From assembly GCF_001308195.1 (NCBI RefSeq), contig NZ_JXDF01000017.1:1-64000 (forward strand): a DNA stretch of 64,000 bases, given 5' to 3'. Every line of letters begins with the position of its first letter. Position 1 is the stretch's first letter. Positions 8,801 to 18,229 of the stretch are shown piece by piece. The stretch is from Apilactobacillus kunkeei. GTDB taxonomy: Bacteria > Bacillota > Bacilli > Lactobacillales > Lactobacillaceae. Both the position numbers and the translations under genes were made by a program. Under the pieces are notes generated by a model. That model saw only the letters and a list, made by a program, of their open reading frames with translations. It ran no database searches and was not told where the DNA came from.

Positions 8801-10132
8801 ATGGATGCAAAGAAAATATATCACTTTGTCGGTGTTAAAGGTACAGGAATGTCGGCAATGGCAAGAATCCTTAAAGATAGAGGATACGAAGTACAAGGTT
8901 CAGACATTGATAAATACACATTTACTCAAGTGGGTCTAGAACAAGCAGGAATTAAAGTACTTCCTTTTAACGTAGATAACATTAAAGAAGGTTTAACTGT
9001 AATTGCAGGTAACTCATTTACAGATGATCAACCAGAAATCAAAAAAGCAAGAGAAATGGGATTACCAGTATTTAGATACCACGAATTCCTAGGTGAAATG
9101 ATTAAAGGACACACTAGTATTGGTGTTTGTGGTGCCCATGGTAAGACAAGTACTACTGGTTTATTAGCCCACGTATTGTCAGGAATTGCACCTACTGATT
9201 ACCTTATCGGTGATGGTACTGGTAAAGGTGTTCCGAATGCTAGATTCTTTGCATACGAAGCTGACGAATACCGTCGTCATTTCTTGGCAACTAGTCCAGA
9301 CTATGCAATCATGACTAACATTGACTTCGATCACCCTGATTACTACACAGGAATCGAAGATGTTAAGAGTGCATTCCAAACATTTGCTAACCAAACAAAG
9401 AAAGGTATCTTTGCTTGGGGTGACGATGAAAACCTAAGAGACATTAAAGCTGATGTTCCAATCTATTACTACGGAACTAGAGAAGACGATGACTTTAGAG
9501 CTGTTAATGTTGTTAAGAGCACTTCTGGTTCAGAATTTGATGTTGAATACAAGGGTAAGAAATTAGGTCATTTCCAAATTCACTTATATGGTGAACACAA
9601 CGTGTTGAACGCATTAGCAGTTATCGCTGTTTCATACTTCGAACACGACAACCTAGACGAAGTTCAACGTGAACTAGAAACTTTCAAGGGTGTTAAGAGA
9701 CGTTTTGCACAAAGAAAAGTTGCTGATATGACTATTATTGATGACTATGCTCATCATCCATCAGAAATTGACGCAACCATTGATGCTGCAAGACAAGAAT
9801 ACCCAAACAAGAAGATTATTGCGGTATTCCAACCACACACATTCAGTCGTACAATCGCTTACCTAGATGATTTCGCTAAGAGTCTAAACAAGGCTGATGA
9901 CGTATACATCACCAAGATTTACAGCTCACCACGTGAAAAATCTGGTAAGATTTCAAGTGCTGACTTAGCAAACAAGATTACTAAGAATGGTGGATTAATT
10001 GAAGCCGAAAACATGTCACCATTACTTGAATATCATGACGCTGTCGTCGTATTCATGGGTGCTGGAGATATTCAAAAGTACGAAAGAATCTACGAAAACT
10101 TGTTGAATGATGTAACAAATAACATGAATTAA
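8801..10132 (+). CDS. murC: UDP-N-acetylmuramate--L-alanine ligase
   Basis: Cytoplasmic Mur ligase adding the first amino acid (L-Ala) to UDP-MurNAc in peptidoglycan synthesis, with ATP hydrolysis. The 443-residue protein starts with the nucleotide-binding loop [12 protein letters not shown] (about 10-21), has the ATP P-loop GAHGKTST (about 109-116), the Mur-family Glu/His region EADEYRRHF, and the C-terminal [10 protein letters not shown] (about 315). Length is normal. AAAGGAG precedes the ATG. It follows sftA, as in Bacillus, linking chromosome clearance and wall synthesis in one neighbourhood. Confidence 0.96.
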   Translation: MDAKKIYHFVGVKGTGMSAMARILKDRGYEVQGSDIDKYTFTQVGLEQAGIKVLPFNVDNIKEGLTVIAGNSFTDDQPEIKKAREMGLPVFRYHEFLGEMIKGHTSIGVCGAHGKTSTTGLLAHVLSGIAPTDYLIGDGTGKGVPNARFFAYEADEYRRHFLATSPDYAIMTNIDFDHPDYYTGIEDVKSAFQTFANQTKKGIFAWGDDENLRDIKADVPIYYYGTREDDDFRAVNVVKSTSGSEFDVEYKGKKLGHFQIHLYGEHNVLNALAVIAVSYFEHDNLDEVQRELETFKGVKRRFAQRKVADMTIIDDYAHHPSEIDATIDAARQEYPNKKIIAVFQPHTFSRTIAYLDDFAKSLNKADDVYITKIYSSPREKSGKISSADLANKITKNGGLIEAENMSPLLEYHDAVVVFMGAGDIQKYERIYENLLNDVTNNMN

Positions 10133-10136
10133 ACAC

Positions 10137-10164
10137 TTGTAGTTTCTTACGATTCTGGTAGAAT
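10137..10164 (+). promoter_or_regulatory. promoter of the Bax-inhibitor-family gene
   Basis: TTGTAG (10137-10142), 16-bp spacer, then TAGAAT (10159-10164) preceded by TGG, an extended -10. It begins right after the murC stop and about 30 bases before the gene start. Confidence 0.6.
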
Positions 10165-10194
10165 ACTTCTAACACATCGTAAACAAGGAGGTTT

Positions 10195-10899
10195 ATGGAT
10201 TTTATGAATAACTATGATCAAGCTGGACGTCGTTTAGTAAACGATGCTTTCGGTATGAACAGATTTTTAACTAAAACATACGGATGGATGACTCTTTCAG
10301 TATTAATTTCTGGAATTGTTGCATATCTAATGGGTGGAATGTACCACGCTAGTTTTAGCTCTGGAGCAACTATCGTAGGTTTCATTCTATGGTTTGTGTT
10401 AGCTTTTGCTACTCAATCAGTTGCTATGCGTAATGCATTCGCTGGATTTATTATGTTAGTGGTCTTTTCAGCATTAACAGGTGGATTATTCTCATACGTA
10501 TTTATGTTTTACAGTCCAACTGCAATTGCCGAAGCATTCTTCACTACTACCATTGATTTCGCCATTATGGCAATCATTGGTCTTACTACTAAGAAGAGCT
10601 TAGATAAGATTGGAACTCAAGCAATGGCTGCATTTATTGCATTGCTTGTTGTAAGTATCATTAATTTGTTCTTACACAATCCATTATTTGACCTATTCAT
10701 TTCATTTATTGCTGTGATTATCTTTACCGCATTTACTGCTTATGACAGTCAAAAGATTAAGGAAGCATTTAACGAATATGGTTCTGAAGTATCAGAAAAT
10801 GGTTTAGCCATTAATGGTGCGATGATTTTATACATGGACTTTATTAACTTATTCCTAAACTTACTAAGAATTTTTGGTCTTGGTGATGACAACAGATAA
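10195..10899 (+). CDS. Bax inhibitor-1 / YetJ-type membrane protein
   Basis: Integral membrane protein of the BI-1 (TMBIM) family, 234 residues with seven likely hydrophobic segments (around 28-50, 56-75, 80-100, 108-130, 143-162, 165-185 and 205-225). Bacterial members such as YetJ act as pH-sensitive calcium leak channels; whether that holds here is inference. The motif FTAYDSQKIKE near the last third is the family signature containing the conserved Asp. AAGGAGG is only three bases before the ATG at 10195; an in-frame ATG nine bases later (MNNYDQAGRR) is an equally plausible start. Own promoter and a strong terminator make it monocistronic. Confidence 0.85.
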   Translation: MDFMNNYDQAGRRLVNDAFGMNRFLTKTYGWMTLSVLISGIVAYLMGGMYHASFSSGATIVGFILWFVLAFATQSVAMRNAFAGFIMLVVFSALTGGLFSYVFMFYSPTAIAEAFFTTTIDFAIMAIIGLTTKKSLDKIGTQAMAAFIALLVVSIINLFLHNPLFDLFISFIAVIIFTAFTAYDSQKIKEAFNEYGSEVSENGLAINGAMILYMDFINLFLNLLRIFGLGDDNR

Positions 10900-10901
10900 T
10901 A

Positions 10902-10941
10902 AAAAAAGATGGTGTTTATACAACACCATCTTTTTTATTTT
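10902..10941 (+). terminator. rho-independent terminator
   Basis: The stem AAGATGGTGTT/AACACCATCTT with a five-base loop is followed by a T-rich run at 10931-10943. Ends the BI-1-family gene. Confidence 0.88.
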
Positions 10942-10964
10942 TTATATAATATACTATGCGTGCA

Positions 10965-10973
10965 TGTTAAAAT
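10965..10973 (+). promoter_or_regulatory. extended -10 promoter of the polA operon
   Basis: TGTTAAAAT at 10965-10973 fits TGnTAAAAT. It lies between the preceding terminator and polA, leaving a leader of about 28 bases. Confidence 0.5.
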
Positions 10974-11006
10974 TAAATTATCGAAGAAAACGGTAAGGAG
11001 AATTAT

Positions 11007-13655
11007 ATGTCTGATAAGAGATTATTATTAATCGATGGAAATAGTATTACTTATAAAGCCTTCTTTGCTTTAATTAAATTAGTAGATCGTTTTACTAATA
11101 ACGAAGGGGTACATACTAACGCAATTTACGGTTTCAATAACATGCTAAATATCATGTTAGATAAAGTGAAACCTACTCACGTTCTGGTAGCCTTTGATGC
11201 CGGAAAAACTACATTTAGAACAGAAATGTACTCTGATTACAAGGCTGGTAGAGACAAGACTCCTGAAGAATTAGTTGAGCAATTCGACTACGTAAAAGAG
11301 CTATTAAAAAATCGTGGTATTAAATATTACCAACTAAAAAATTATGAAGCAGATGACATTATCGGTACACTTTCAAAACAAGCTGATGGTCTAGGATTCG
11401 ATACCACCATTGTTACTGGAGATAACGATTTAACTCAACTATGTTCAGATAAGACAACTGTATCAATTTCTAACCGTGGTGTTTCTGGTGTTGTAAGATA
11501 CGATACTGACTATGTTAAAGAAACAATGGGGATTACTCCCGAACAAATTATTGATTGGAAAGCCTTGAAAGGTGATTCATCTGATAATTACTCTGGTGTT
11601 ACCGGTGTTGGTGACAAGACATCCCTAAAACTAGTAAAGCAATTTGGTAGCGTCGAAAACCTATATGACCATCTCGATGAGGTTTCAGGTAAGAAACTAA
11701 AGGAACACCTAATTGAAGATAAGGATGAAGCTTTCCTAGCCAAGAAGTTAGCTAGAATTAATCGTGAAGCTCCAATCGAAATTTCAATTGATGATACAGA
11801 ATACGAGGGAGATCATTTAGACGATTTAATCGCATTTTATCGTCAAATGAACTTTAGAAAATTCCTTAGTGAAATGAACACCACTCAAAATGCTAATATG
11901 AAGGATATTGAATACGTTGAAGTTAGTGATGATACATTATCTGAAATCGCTAAACAAGACAGCGACAAGGTAACATTTTACCTTGGTATGGATGGTGACA
12001 ACTATCATGATGCTCCATTCATTGGATTTGCTCTAAAGATTAACGATAAGATATATGTATCAAACGATGCTGAATATCTAAAGAGTGATCAGATTAAACA
12101 AATCATTGAAAGCAATGATGTTAAAAAAGATGTGTTTGATGCTAAGAGAACCTATGTTGGTTTAAATCGTTTAGGCATTACATTAAACAACGTTGATTTT
12201 GATTTATTGCTATCTTCATATCTGTTGGACACAAACGACAATAGCAATGATTTAGGTAAGGTCGCTAATCGTCATGATTATTTTGATGTTCAATCAGATG
12301 ATGATGTATATGGTAAAGGTGCTAAGCGTGAGATTCCTGAAGGCGACAAGTTATTTAACCACTTTGCTAGAAAGTTAAATGCCATTGACGCATTAAAAGA
12401 TAAGTTATTTGATGGTTTAAAGGAAAATAACCAATGGGACCTATATACTGATGTTGAATTACCATTAACATTCGTATTAGCAAGAATGGAAATTGCTGGT
12501 GTGGTAGTTGATAAAGACGTTTTAAACGAAATGCAAAGCAAACTTTCAGAACGTTTGGAAGAAATCAAACAAACTATCTATAACGATGCTGGTGAAGAAT
12601 TCAATATTGCATCCCCTAAGCAACTGGGTGTAATTCTATTTGAAAAATTACAACTACCTGTAATTAAGAAAACTAAGACCGGTTACTCGACTGCAGTAGG
12701 TGTGTTGGAACAACTTGCTCCTGACTATCCAATCGTTGAAGCAATCCTTGAATATCGTCAACTATCCAAGATTCTATCAACCTATGTTGAAGGATTATTA
12801 TCTGATATTCATGGGGATGGTAAGGTTCATACTAGATACCTACAAACTCTTACCCAAACTGGAAGATTATCTTCTGTAGATCCTAATCTACAAAACATCC
12901 CGGTAAGAACTGAAGAAGGACGTAAAATCAGACAAGCATTCGTGCCTAGTCATGATAACTACCAAATCTTCTCATCCGATTATTCTCAAATTGAATTGAG
13001 AGTTCTTGCTTCTATCTCTGGTGACAAGAACATGCAAGATGAATTCATTCATAACGATGATATTCATGCATCAACCGCCAGAAGAATCTTTGGATTGAAG
13101 GATAACAGTGAAGTTACTCCTGAACTTCGTCGTCAAGCTAAGGCCGTTAACTTCGGAATTGTTTATGGTATTTCCGATTTTGGTTTAGCAAAGAATACTG
13201 GAATCAGTCGTAAAGATGCTAAGGAGTTCATCGAAAAGTACTTTGCTGAATATCCTGGTGTTAAGAAATACATGGATGAAAGTGTTGAAAGCGCAAAGAA
13301 AAATGGTTATGTTGAAACCATCCTTCACCGTCGACGCTATCTACCTGACATCAATTCAAAGAACTTTAACCTAAGATCTTTTGCAGAAAGAACAGCAATG
13401 AACTCACCAATCCAAGGTAGTGCTGCTGATATCATCAAGATTGCAATGATTAAGATGGAAAACGAATTAAACAAACGTGGCATGAAAGCCAAGATGTTAT
13501 TACAAGTGCATGATGAATTGATTTTTGAAGCACCTGATGAAGAAATTGAAGTACTAAGCGAATTAGTACCAAAGGTAATGGACTCAGCTGTTGAACTTAA
13601 CGTTCCGCTAAATGTTAAAAGCCATTACGGTAAAAACTGGTACAGTTTGAAATAA
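11007..13655 (+). CDS. polA: DNA polymerase I
   Basis: Repair and Okazaki-fragment-processing polymerase, 882 residues. N-terminal 5' nuclease domain (about 1-290, LLLIDGNSITYKAFFAL, YEADDIIGTL, GDSSDNYSGVTGVGDKT). The middle domain (about 305-480) corresponds to the 3'-5' exonuclease, but the DxE motif is replaced by LGMDGDN, so proofreading is probably absent as in Bacillus Pol I. The C-terminal polymerase has motif A DYSQIELRVLA (about 657), motif B RRQAKAVNFGIVYG (about 707) and motif C VHDEL (about 834). Start has GGAGA upstream. First gene of a replication and repair operon running through dnaI. Confidence 0.96.
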   Translation: MSDKRLLLIDGNSITYKAFFALIKLVDRFTNNEGVHTNAIYGFNNMLNIMLDKVKPTHVLVAFDAGKTTFRTEMYSDYKAGRDKTPEELVEQFDYVKELLKNRGIKYYQLKNYEADDIIGTLSKQADGLGFDTTIVTGDNDLTQLCSDKTTVSISNRGVSGVVRYDTDYVKETMGITPEQIIDWKALKGDSSDNYSGVTGVGDKTSLKLVKQFGSVENLYDHLDEVSGKKLKEHLIEDKDEAFLAKKLARINREAPIEISIDDTEYEGDHLDDLIAFYRQMNFRKFLSEMNTTQNANMKDIEYVEVSDDTLSEIAKQDSDKVTFYLGMDGDNYHDAPFIGFALKINDKIYVSNDAEYLKSDQIKQIIESNDVKKDVFDAKRTYVGLNRLGITLNNVDFDLLLSSYLLDTNDNSNDLGKVANRHDYFDVQSDDDVYGKGAKREIPEGDKLFNHFARKLNAIDALKDKLFDGLKENNQWDLYTDVELPLTFVLARMEIAGVVVDKDVLNEMQSKLSERLEEIKQTIYNDAGEEFNIASPKQLGVILFEKLQLPVIKKTKTGYSTAVGVLEQLAPDYPIVEAILEYRQLSKILSTYVEGLLSDIHGDGKVHTRYLQTLTQTGRLSSVDPNLQNIPVRTEEGRKIRQAFVPSHDNYQIFSSDYSQIELRVLASISGDKNMQDEFIHNDDIHASTARRIFGLKDNSEVTPELRRQAKAVNFGIVYGISDFGLAKNTGISRKDAKEFIEKYFAEYPGVKKYMDESVESAKKNGYVETILHRRRYLPDINSKNFNLRSFAERTAMNSPIQGSAADIIKIAMIKMENELNKRGMKAKMLLQVHDELIFEAPDEEIEVLSELVPKVMDSAVELNVPLNVKSHYGKNWYSLK

Positions 13656-13675
13656 ATTAAGTGAGGTTTAATGAT

Positions 13676-14509
13676 ATGCCTGAATTACCTGAAGTAGAAA
13701 CTGTTAGAAGAGGTCTTACTAACTTAGTGGAAAGTGCTAAGGTTAAGACAATTGATGTATTATATCCAAAAATGATTAATGTTAGTGCAAAGGAATTCAA
13801 GGATACTCTAGAAGACCACACTATTAATCGTATTGATCGACGTGGTAAATACCTATTATTTAGATTTGATAACGCAATGACTTTGGTCTCACATCTAAGA
13901 ATGGAAGGTAAGTATGACGTTGAACCAGATGGAACTGAACCAACTAAACATACTCATATTATTTTTCATTTGGATGACGACCGTGAACTAAGATACAAAG
14001 ATAGTCGTAAGTTTGGTCGAATGTACTTAGTTAAAAATGGTGACGAAAAGACGCTTTCTGGGTTAGGAACAATTGGTCCTGAACCAACAGATGAAACTCT
14101 AACATTTGATTACATGAAATCAATCATGAACAAGGCTAGAGGAAAGATTAAGCCATTTTTACTAAACCAAAGTAATATTGCTGGATTAGGTAATATTTAC
14201 TGTGACGAAGTTTTATGGTTGACCAAGATTCATCCTGAAACTCAAACAAACTTAATTACTGATGAAGAAATTGAAGAATTAAGAAAGAACATTATTGCAG
14301 AAATAAAAATGGCAATTAAGGGACATGGAACTACTGTTCACTCTTATTCAAATGCATATGGAGAAGCTGGATCATTCCAAAACCATCTACATGTGTATGG
14401 TAGAAAAGGTGAACCTTGCGAACGTTGCGATACCTTATTAGAAAAGATTAAGGTGGCTCAACGAGGCACAACATTCTGTCCTAACTGTCAAAGAAAAGTG
14501 GTTGAATAA
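13676..14509 (+). CDS. mutM: formamidopyrimidine-DNA glycosylase
   Basis: Base-excision repair enzyme removing 8-oxoguanine. I chose the ATG at 13676 because the mature protein must begin PELPEVETV, whose proline is the catalytic nucleophile; a longer in-frame version five codons upstream would destroy this. GTGAGG gives the ribosome site. The 277 residues contain the helix-two-turn-helix region (QSNIAGLGNIYCDEVLW, about 165) and a C-terminal zinc finger with CERC and CPNC pairs. It lies 20 bp after polA and overlaps nothing; coaE follows after one base. Confidence 0.95.
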   Translation: MPELPEVETVRRGLTNLVESAKVKTIDVLYPKMINVSAKEFKDTLEDHTINRIDRRGKYLLFRFDNAMTLVSHLRMEGKYDVEPDGTEPTKHTHIIFHLDDDRELRYKDSRKFGRMYLVKNGDEKTLSGLGTIGPEPTDETLTFDYMKSIMNKARGKIKPFLLNQSNIAGLGNIYCDEVLWLTKIHPETQTNLITDEEIEELRKNIIAEIKMAIKGHGTTVHSYSNAYGEAGSFQNHLHVYGRKGEPCERCDTLLEKIKVAQRGTTFCPNCQRKVVE

Positions 14510-14510
14510 T

Positions 14511-15095
14511 ATGACAAGAGTAATTGGTTTGACCGGTGGAATTGCCACTGGAAAATCAACAGTGGCTGAGTATCTAGCAAGTGTTGGATACGAAATCATC
14601 GACGCTGATAAAATTACTCACCAGGTTCAATCAAAAGGCAGCAAAGGTCTAGAGGCTATTGCTGCCTTTTTTGGTAAAGATATTATCAAAGAAGATGGTG
14701 AGTTAAATCGACAAAAATTAGGTTCAATCGTGTTTAATAACAAATCTAAACTAATTGAATTAACCAGAATCATTGATCCATTCATTCGCAGCGAAGTGAT
14801 TAGAAGAATTAATGAAACTACAAATGAAGTAGTAATCCTAGATGCACCGACATTGTTTGAAAATGGTTATCACTTTATGTGTGACGACGTTATCAGCGTT
14901 GTTTGTGATTTCGCTGAACAGGAGAAGCGCTTGATGGAACGTGATTCTCTATCTAAGGAAGATGCAGACGCAAGAATTAAGAGTCAATGGCCTTTAAAAA
15001 TTAAGGCTGAATTGTCCACTTATGTGATTGATAGTAATGGAAGCATTATGCAAACACGCAATCAAGTGGTAAAATTGTTTAATAACATAGATTAA
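14511..15095 (+). CDS. coaE: dephospho-CoA kinase
   Basis: Last step of coenzyme A synthesis, ATP-dependent phosphorylation of dephospho-CoA. The 194-residue P-loop kinase begins MTRVIGLTGGIATGKST, with the Walker A at residues 8-16, and has the IDADKITHQV segment and the VILDAPTLFENGY lid-side motif. The start is placed at ATG 14511; an upstream TTG lies within the mutM end but would add non-conserved residues. Polar order polA-mutM-coaE-nrdR is the standard Firmicutes arrangement. Confidence 0.93.
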   Translation: MTRVIGLTGGIATGKSTVAEYLASVGYEIIDADKITHQVQSKGSKGLEAIAAFFGKDIIKEDGELNRQKLGSIVFNNKSKLIELTRIIDPFIRSEVIRRINETTNEVVILDAPTLFENGYHFMCDDVISVVCDFAEQEKRLMERDSLSKEDADARIKSQWPLKIKAELSTYVIDSNGSIMQTRNQVVKLFNNID

Positions 15096-15109
15096 TTGAG
15101 GTGAAACAT

Positions 15110-15580
15110 ATGCAATGTCCTCATTGCCATAAAAACTCTTCGAGAGTAGTTGACAGTCGTCCTGCCGAAAATGGCCAGGTAATCAGACGTCGACGTGAAT
15201 GTGAAAATTGTAATTACAGATATACAACATTTGAAAGAATTGAACAAACACCATTATTAGTTATTAAGAACAACGGCAATCGTGAAGAATTTGATCACGA
15301 AAAGATTCTTCGCGGAATTATTCGTTCTGCTGAAAAACGTCCAGTGCCAATGGACGCAATGACATCTATCGCAGATAAGGTTGAAAACCGTATCCGTTCT
15401 TTAGGTGAAAACGAAGTATCAAGCCAACTAATTGGTGAATATGTGATGAAAGAACTAGTGAATGTCGATGAAATTGCTTATATTAGATTTGCTAGTGTTT
15501 ATCGTCAATTTAAAGATATGACGGTCTTTTATAATGAATTAAAAGAGGTATTAGATAAGGACCAAAAAAATAAGAAATAG
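15110..15580 (+). CDS. nrdR: NrdR transcriptional repressor
   Basis: ATP/dATP-sensing repressor of ribonucleotide reductase genes. The 156 residues start MQCPHCHKNSSRVVDSR, forming a four-cysteine zinc ribbon (CPHC and CENC), followed by an ATP-cone (about 49-139, VIKNNGNREEFDHEKILRGI). A GTG nine bases upstream is in frame, but GAGGTG is the ribosome site for the ATG at 15110. It sits in the polA-dnaI operon. Length is normal. It would bind NrdR boxes elsewhere; none was noticed in this window. Confidence 0.95.
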   Translation: MQCPHCHKNSSRVVDSRPAENGQVIRRRRECENCNYRYTTFERIEQTPLLVIKNNGNREEFDHEKILRGIIRSAEKRPVPMDAMTSIADKVENRIRSLGENEVSSQLIGEYVMKELVNVDEIAYIRFASVYRQFKDMTVFYNELKEVLDKDQKNKK

Positions 15581-15592
15581 CGGGGAATTAAT

Positions 15593-16978
15593 ATGACAGA
15601 TCAATGGCGAGAGGTAGATCCTCTATCCAAGTTTATATTGTTGGCAGATGATGATTTATCTGACTTACAAAGAACTTCTTTGGATGTTTTATATCAGCCA
15701 ATCATTGGTGTCTTGCCATATGCTTTGATTAACAATTTTTGGCGTATGAGTCATGAAAGAAAGACACATCAAGCACATAGTCATTTTGAAACCTTGTCTT
15801 ATTTGAGTGTCGACATGAAATCATTTTACGAGGCCCGCTTAAGATTAGAAGCGGCTGGTTTGATGAAGACATACATCAAGACTAGTGATAAGGGCGAAAA
15901 ACAATACGTCTATCGTCTGGTTAGTCCACTATCCGTTAATGATTTCTTTATTGATGATTTACTAAGCGTTTCACTTTTACAAGTAATTGGTGAAGATAGA
16001 TACGTTGACTTATACAATGAATTTATCCGACCTGGATTTGATTTGTCCGAATATAAAGACGTTTCAAGAAACTTCCTTCAAGTGTTTAATATTCGTGATA
16101 GCGAAGTTACCAACACACCAAAGGCTGTTCAACAAGTTAAAAATAGTATTAATGATAATAGTAGTCACGTTAAAGCCGGTCCAGTCATCGAAAAAAGTGA
16201 TGACTTTGACTTTAATTTACTATTAGACATGCTAAACCAGTCTTACGTTAATACATCCGATGTTAAGAAGAATATCAATTTGATTAATTCAGAACATCAA
16301 TTGTACGGTATCGATGAGATTGAAATGGCTAAATTGATTGAAAAGGCAACTAATGTTACCAATAACGTCTTTGATCCAAACAACTTTAAGATTTTGGTAT
16401 CTAGACAATTTCAATCAAATGCGGATAACATATCACGTGAAGCCACCAATGCTGATAAATCTACCGAGGCAGATAGCAACGATTTAAACGCCCAGGAAAG
16501 ACAATTGATTAAATCGGCCAGTGAATATGCACCAATCGAATTTTTAAACTATTTGAAGAATGCTAAGGGTGGTTATGTTCATAGCAATGAGGAACGCATG
16601 ATTTCTGACTTGGTTTCTAGACAAATTCTAAAACCAGAAGTAATCAATATGATTGTTTATCATCTACTAATTGATCAAGAAAAGTCCGGTTTAAATAAGA
16701 ACCTCTTTGAAGCAATTGCTGATAACTGGTCACAAAACAATGTTTCCGATGCAAGCAAGGCAATTACTTTCATCAAGAACAGACAAAAAGAATTAAACAA
16801 ACCTAGAAAATCACGTTTCAATAACAATCGTAAGATGACGGTTAAAGAAACCCTTCCCGATTGGGCAAAAGATAACGAAAAGCCAAAGGAATATGGTAAG
16901 GTAAACGAAGATAAGAAAAAAGAACTAGAAGCTAGAATTCAAAAGCTTCGTAACAGTAGAAAAGAGGGTAGAGAATGA
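15593..16978 (+). CDS. dnaB: replication initiation and membrane-attachment protein DnaB
   Basis: Firmicutes DnaB (not the helicase) helps load the replicative helicase with DnaD and DnaI. The 461 residues begin with the winged-helix-type DDBH1-like domain (DQWREVDPLSKFILL...) and contain a DDBH2 domain in the second half (about 300-385, QERQLIKSASEYAPIEFL, SDLVSRQILKPEVINMIVYH). A basic linker and tail follow (FNNNRKMTVKETLPDWAKDN). The region 175-215 is low complexity. The stop overlaps the dnaI start as ATGA, so the two are translationally coupled. Confidence 0.9.
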   Translation: MTDQWREVDPLSKFILLADDDLSDLQRTSLDVLYQPIIGVLPYALINNFWRMSHERKTHQAHSHFETLSYLSVDMKSFYEARLRLEAAGLMKTYIKTSDKGEKQYVYRLVSPLSVNDFFIDDLLSVSLLQVIGEDRYVDLYNEFIRPGFDLSEYKDVSRNFLQVFNIRDSEVTNTPKAVQQVKNSINDNSSHVKAGPVIEKSDDFDFNLLLDMLNQSYVNTSDVKKNINLINSEHQLYGIDEIEMAKLIEKATNVTNNVFDPNNFKILVSRQFQSNADNISREATNADKSTEADSNDLNAQERQLIKSASEYAPIEFLNYLKNAKGGYVHSNEERMISDLVSRQILKPEVINMIVYHLLIDQEKSGLNKNLFEAIADNWSQNNVSDASKAITFIKNRQKELNKPRKSRFNNNRKMTVKETLPDWAKDNEKPKEYGKVNEDKKKELEARIQKLRNSRKEGRE

Positions 16979-17907
16979 AAAACTTAAGTGATGAATTTGC
17001 CAAGACTTTAAGCAAACCAAAATACAATGAACGTTACCAACAATCAGTCAATGCTGTTTTAAATAATGAAGACGTTAAATCATTTTTAAACAAGCACAAA
17101 GATGAGTTGGAAGACGATGTTGTAAAACGCTCAATGTCAAAACTATATGAATTTGTTCAAGAGAATAACAAACTAAAGAACAATCAACCAACAACGATTC
17201 CTGGATATACTCCAGTATTAGTTGTTAATAAGGGATTGGTTGATATTTCATACGTTCCTACACAAGAAACTAAGGATAACATGAAGAAGGCCAAAGTGCT
17301 TAAACGAATCCATGCAGTTGCCATGCCTAAGAACATTAAGAACGTCACTTTAGATCAATTTGATTTAAGTGAAAATGATTATCGTATGAATGCGATGGGA
17401 TTAGTTACTGATTTCATCGAGGAATATACCAACACGCCTAAGAAATGGCACCAAGGGATGTATCTATACGGTGAATTTGGTGTTGGAAAAACATTCCTAA
17501 TGGCTGCAATGGCAAATGAATTAGCCAAGAACGGATTTGAAGTAACATTGGTTCACTTCCCAAGTTTTGCAGTTGAAATGAAGAGTGCGATTTCAAGTAA
17601 CTTGGTTGCTGACAAACTAGATGCAATTAAGAAGACACCAGTCTTAATCCTAGATGATATTGGTGCTGATTCTATGTCATCATGGGTAAGGGATGATATC
17701 TTAGGTGTTATTCTTGAATACAGAATGCAAAACTCACTAAGTACATTCTTTACTTCAAACTTCTCAATGCAACAATTTGAAGAAGAACACCTAGCTATTA
17801 ACAATAAAGGTGACGTAGAACCACTTAAGGCTAAACGAATCATGCAACGTGTTCACTACTTGGCAAAAGAAGTAGGGATGTTTGGTCAAAATCGTCGCCC
17901 ACAATAA
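16975..17907 (+). CDS. dnaI: primosomal helicase loader DnaI
   Basis: AAA+ ATPase that loads the replicative helicase ring. The 310-residue protein has an N-terminal helicase-interaction domain (1-120) and an AAA+ core with Walker A GEFGVGKTFLM (about 163), Walker B VLILDDIGAD (about 223) and the sensor-1 region FFTSNFS (about 258). In Bacillus DnaI the N-terminal domain binds zinc through cysteines and a histidine; here the whole protein contains no cysteine, so that site is lost. Overlaps dnaB by four bases. Last gene of the polA operon. Confidence 0.92.
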   Translation: MKNLSDEFAKTLSKPKYNERYQQSVNAVLNNEDVKSFLNKHKDELEDDVVKRSMSKLYEFVQENNKLKNNQPTTIPGYTPVLVVNKGLVDISYVPTQETKDNMKKAKVLKRIHAVAMPKNIKNVTLDQFDLSENDYRMNAMGLVTDFIEEYTNTPKKWHQGMYLYGEFGVGKTFLMAAMANELAKNGFEVTLVHFPSFAVEMKSAISSNLVADKLDAIKKTPVLILDDIGADSMSSWVRDDILGVILEYRMQNSLSTFFTSNFSMQQFEEEHLAINNKGDVEPLKAKRIMQRVHYLAKEVGMFGQNRRPQ

Positions 17908-17914
17908 TTAATGC

Positions 17915-17943
17915 TTGACAATTTAAGCGTGACTGTCGATAAT
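17915..17943 (+). promoter_or_regulatory. promoter of the thrS T-box transcript
   Basis: Consensus TTGACA (17915-17920), 17-bp spacer, GATAAT (17938-17943), just after the dnaI stop. Transcription would begin near 17950 and cover the T-box leader. Confidence 0.75.
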
Positions 17944-17949
17944 AAAGAC

Positions 17950-18195
17950 AGTTGATAAAAGACATGATTTCAGATCTCGACTTACAGGGAGAGGATACAT
18001 TTGCTGGAAGTATCTTCATGTTCAGGTTTGAAGTTACCACTTTTATTTTTAATCAGAGGAAAATTCTGAATCGGGTTGTTTCGTTATAGACTATTATGAG
18101 GCCTATTTGTTCGTGCAAATAGGTAGAATTCGGGTGGAACCACGTTTATAACGTCCCTAGTGTCTATTTATTTAGATGCTAGGGGCTTTTTTGTT
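17950..18195 (+). promoter_or_regulatory. T-box leader (threonine) controlling thrS
   Basis: tRNA-sensing transcription attenuator. The T-box core GGGTGGAACCACG is at 18132-18144, pairing in the antiterminator. A terminator with stem CCCTAG/CTAGGG follows at 18155-18193. Upstream sequence from about 17950 forms stem I; ACC at 18036-18038 (threonine codon) is the likely specifier, in agreement with the downstream gene. Uncharged tRNA-Thr would favour the antiterminator and thrS expression. The 322-bp gap between dnaI and thrS is fully explained by this element and its promoter. Confidence 0.9.
18155..18193 (+). terminator. T-box regulated terminator
   Basis: CCCTAG (18155-18160) pairs with CTAGGG (18179-18184), reinforced by an inner TCTA/TAGA pairing, and is followed by CTTTTTTG. 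Its formation competes with the T-box antiterminator. Confidence 0.85.
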
Positions 18196-18229
18196 TCTAT
18201 TCGAAAATTACACAAGGGAGTGCTCTATT

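Noticed and set aside
11007-13655. loss of the 3'-5' exonuclease site in PolA as an anomaly
   Set aside because: Inactive proofreading domains are usual in Firmicutes Pol I, so it is not a special feature here.
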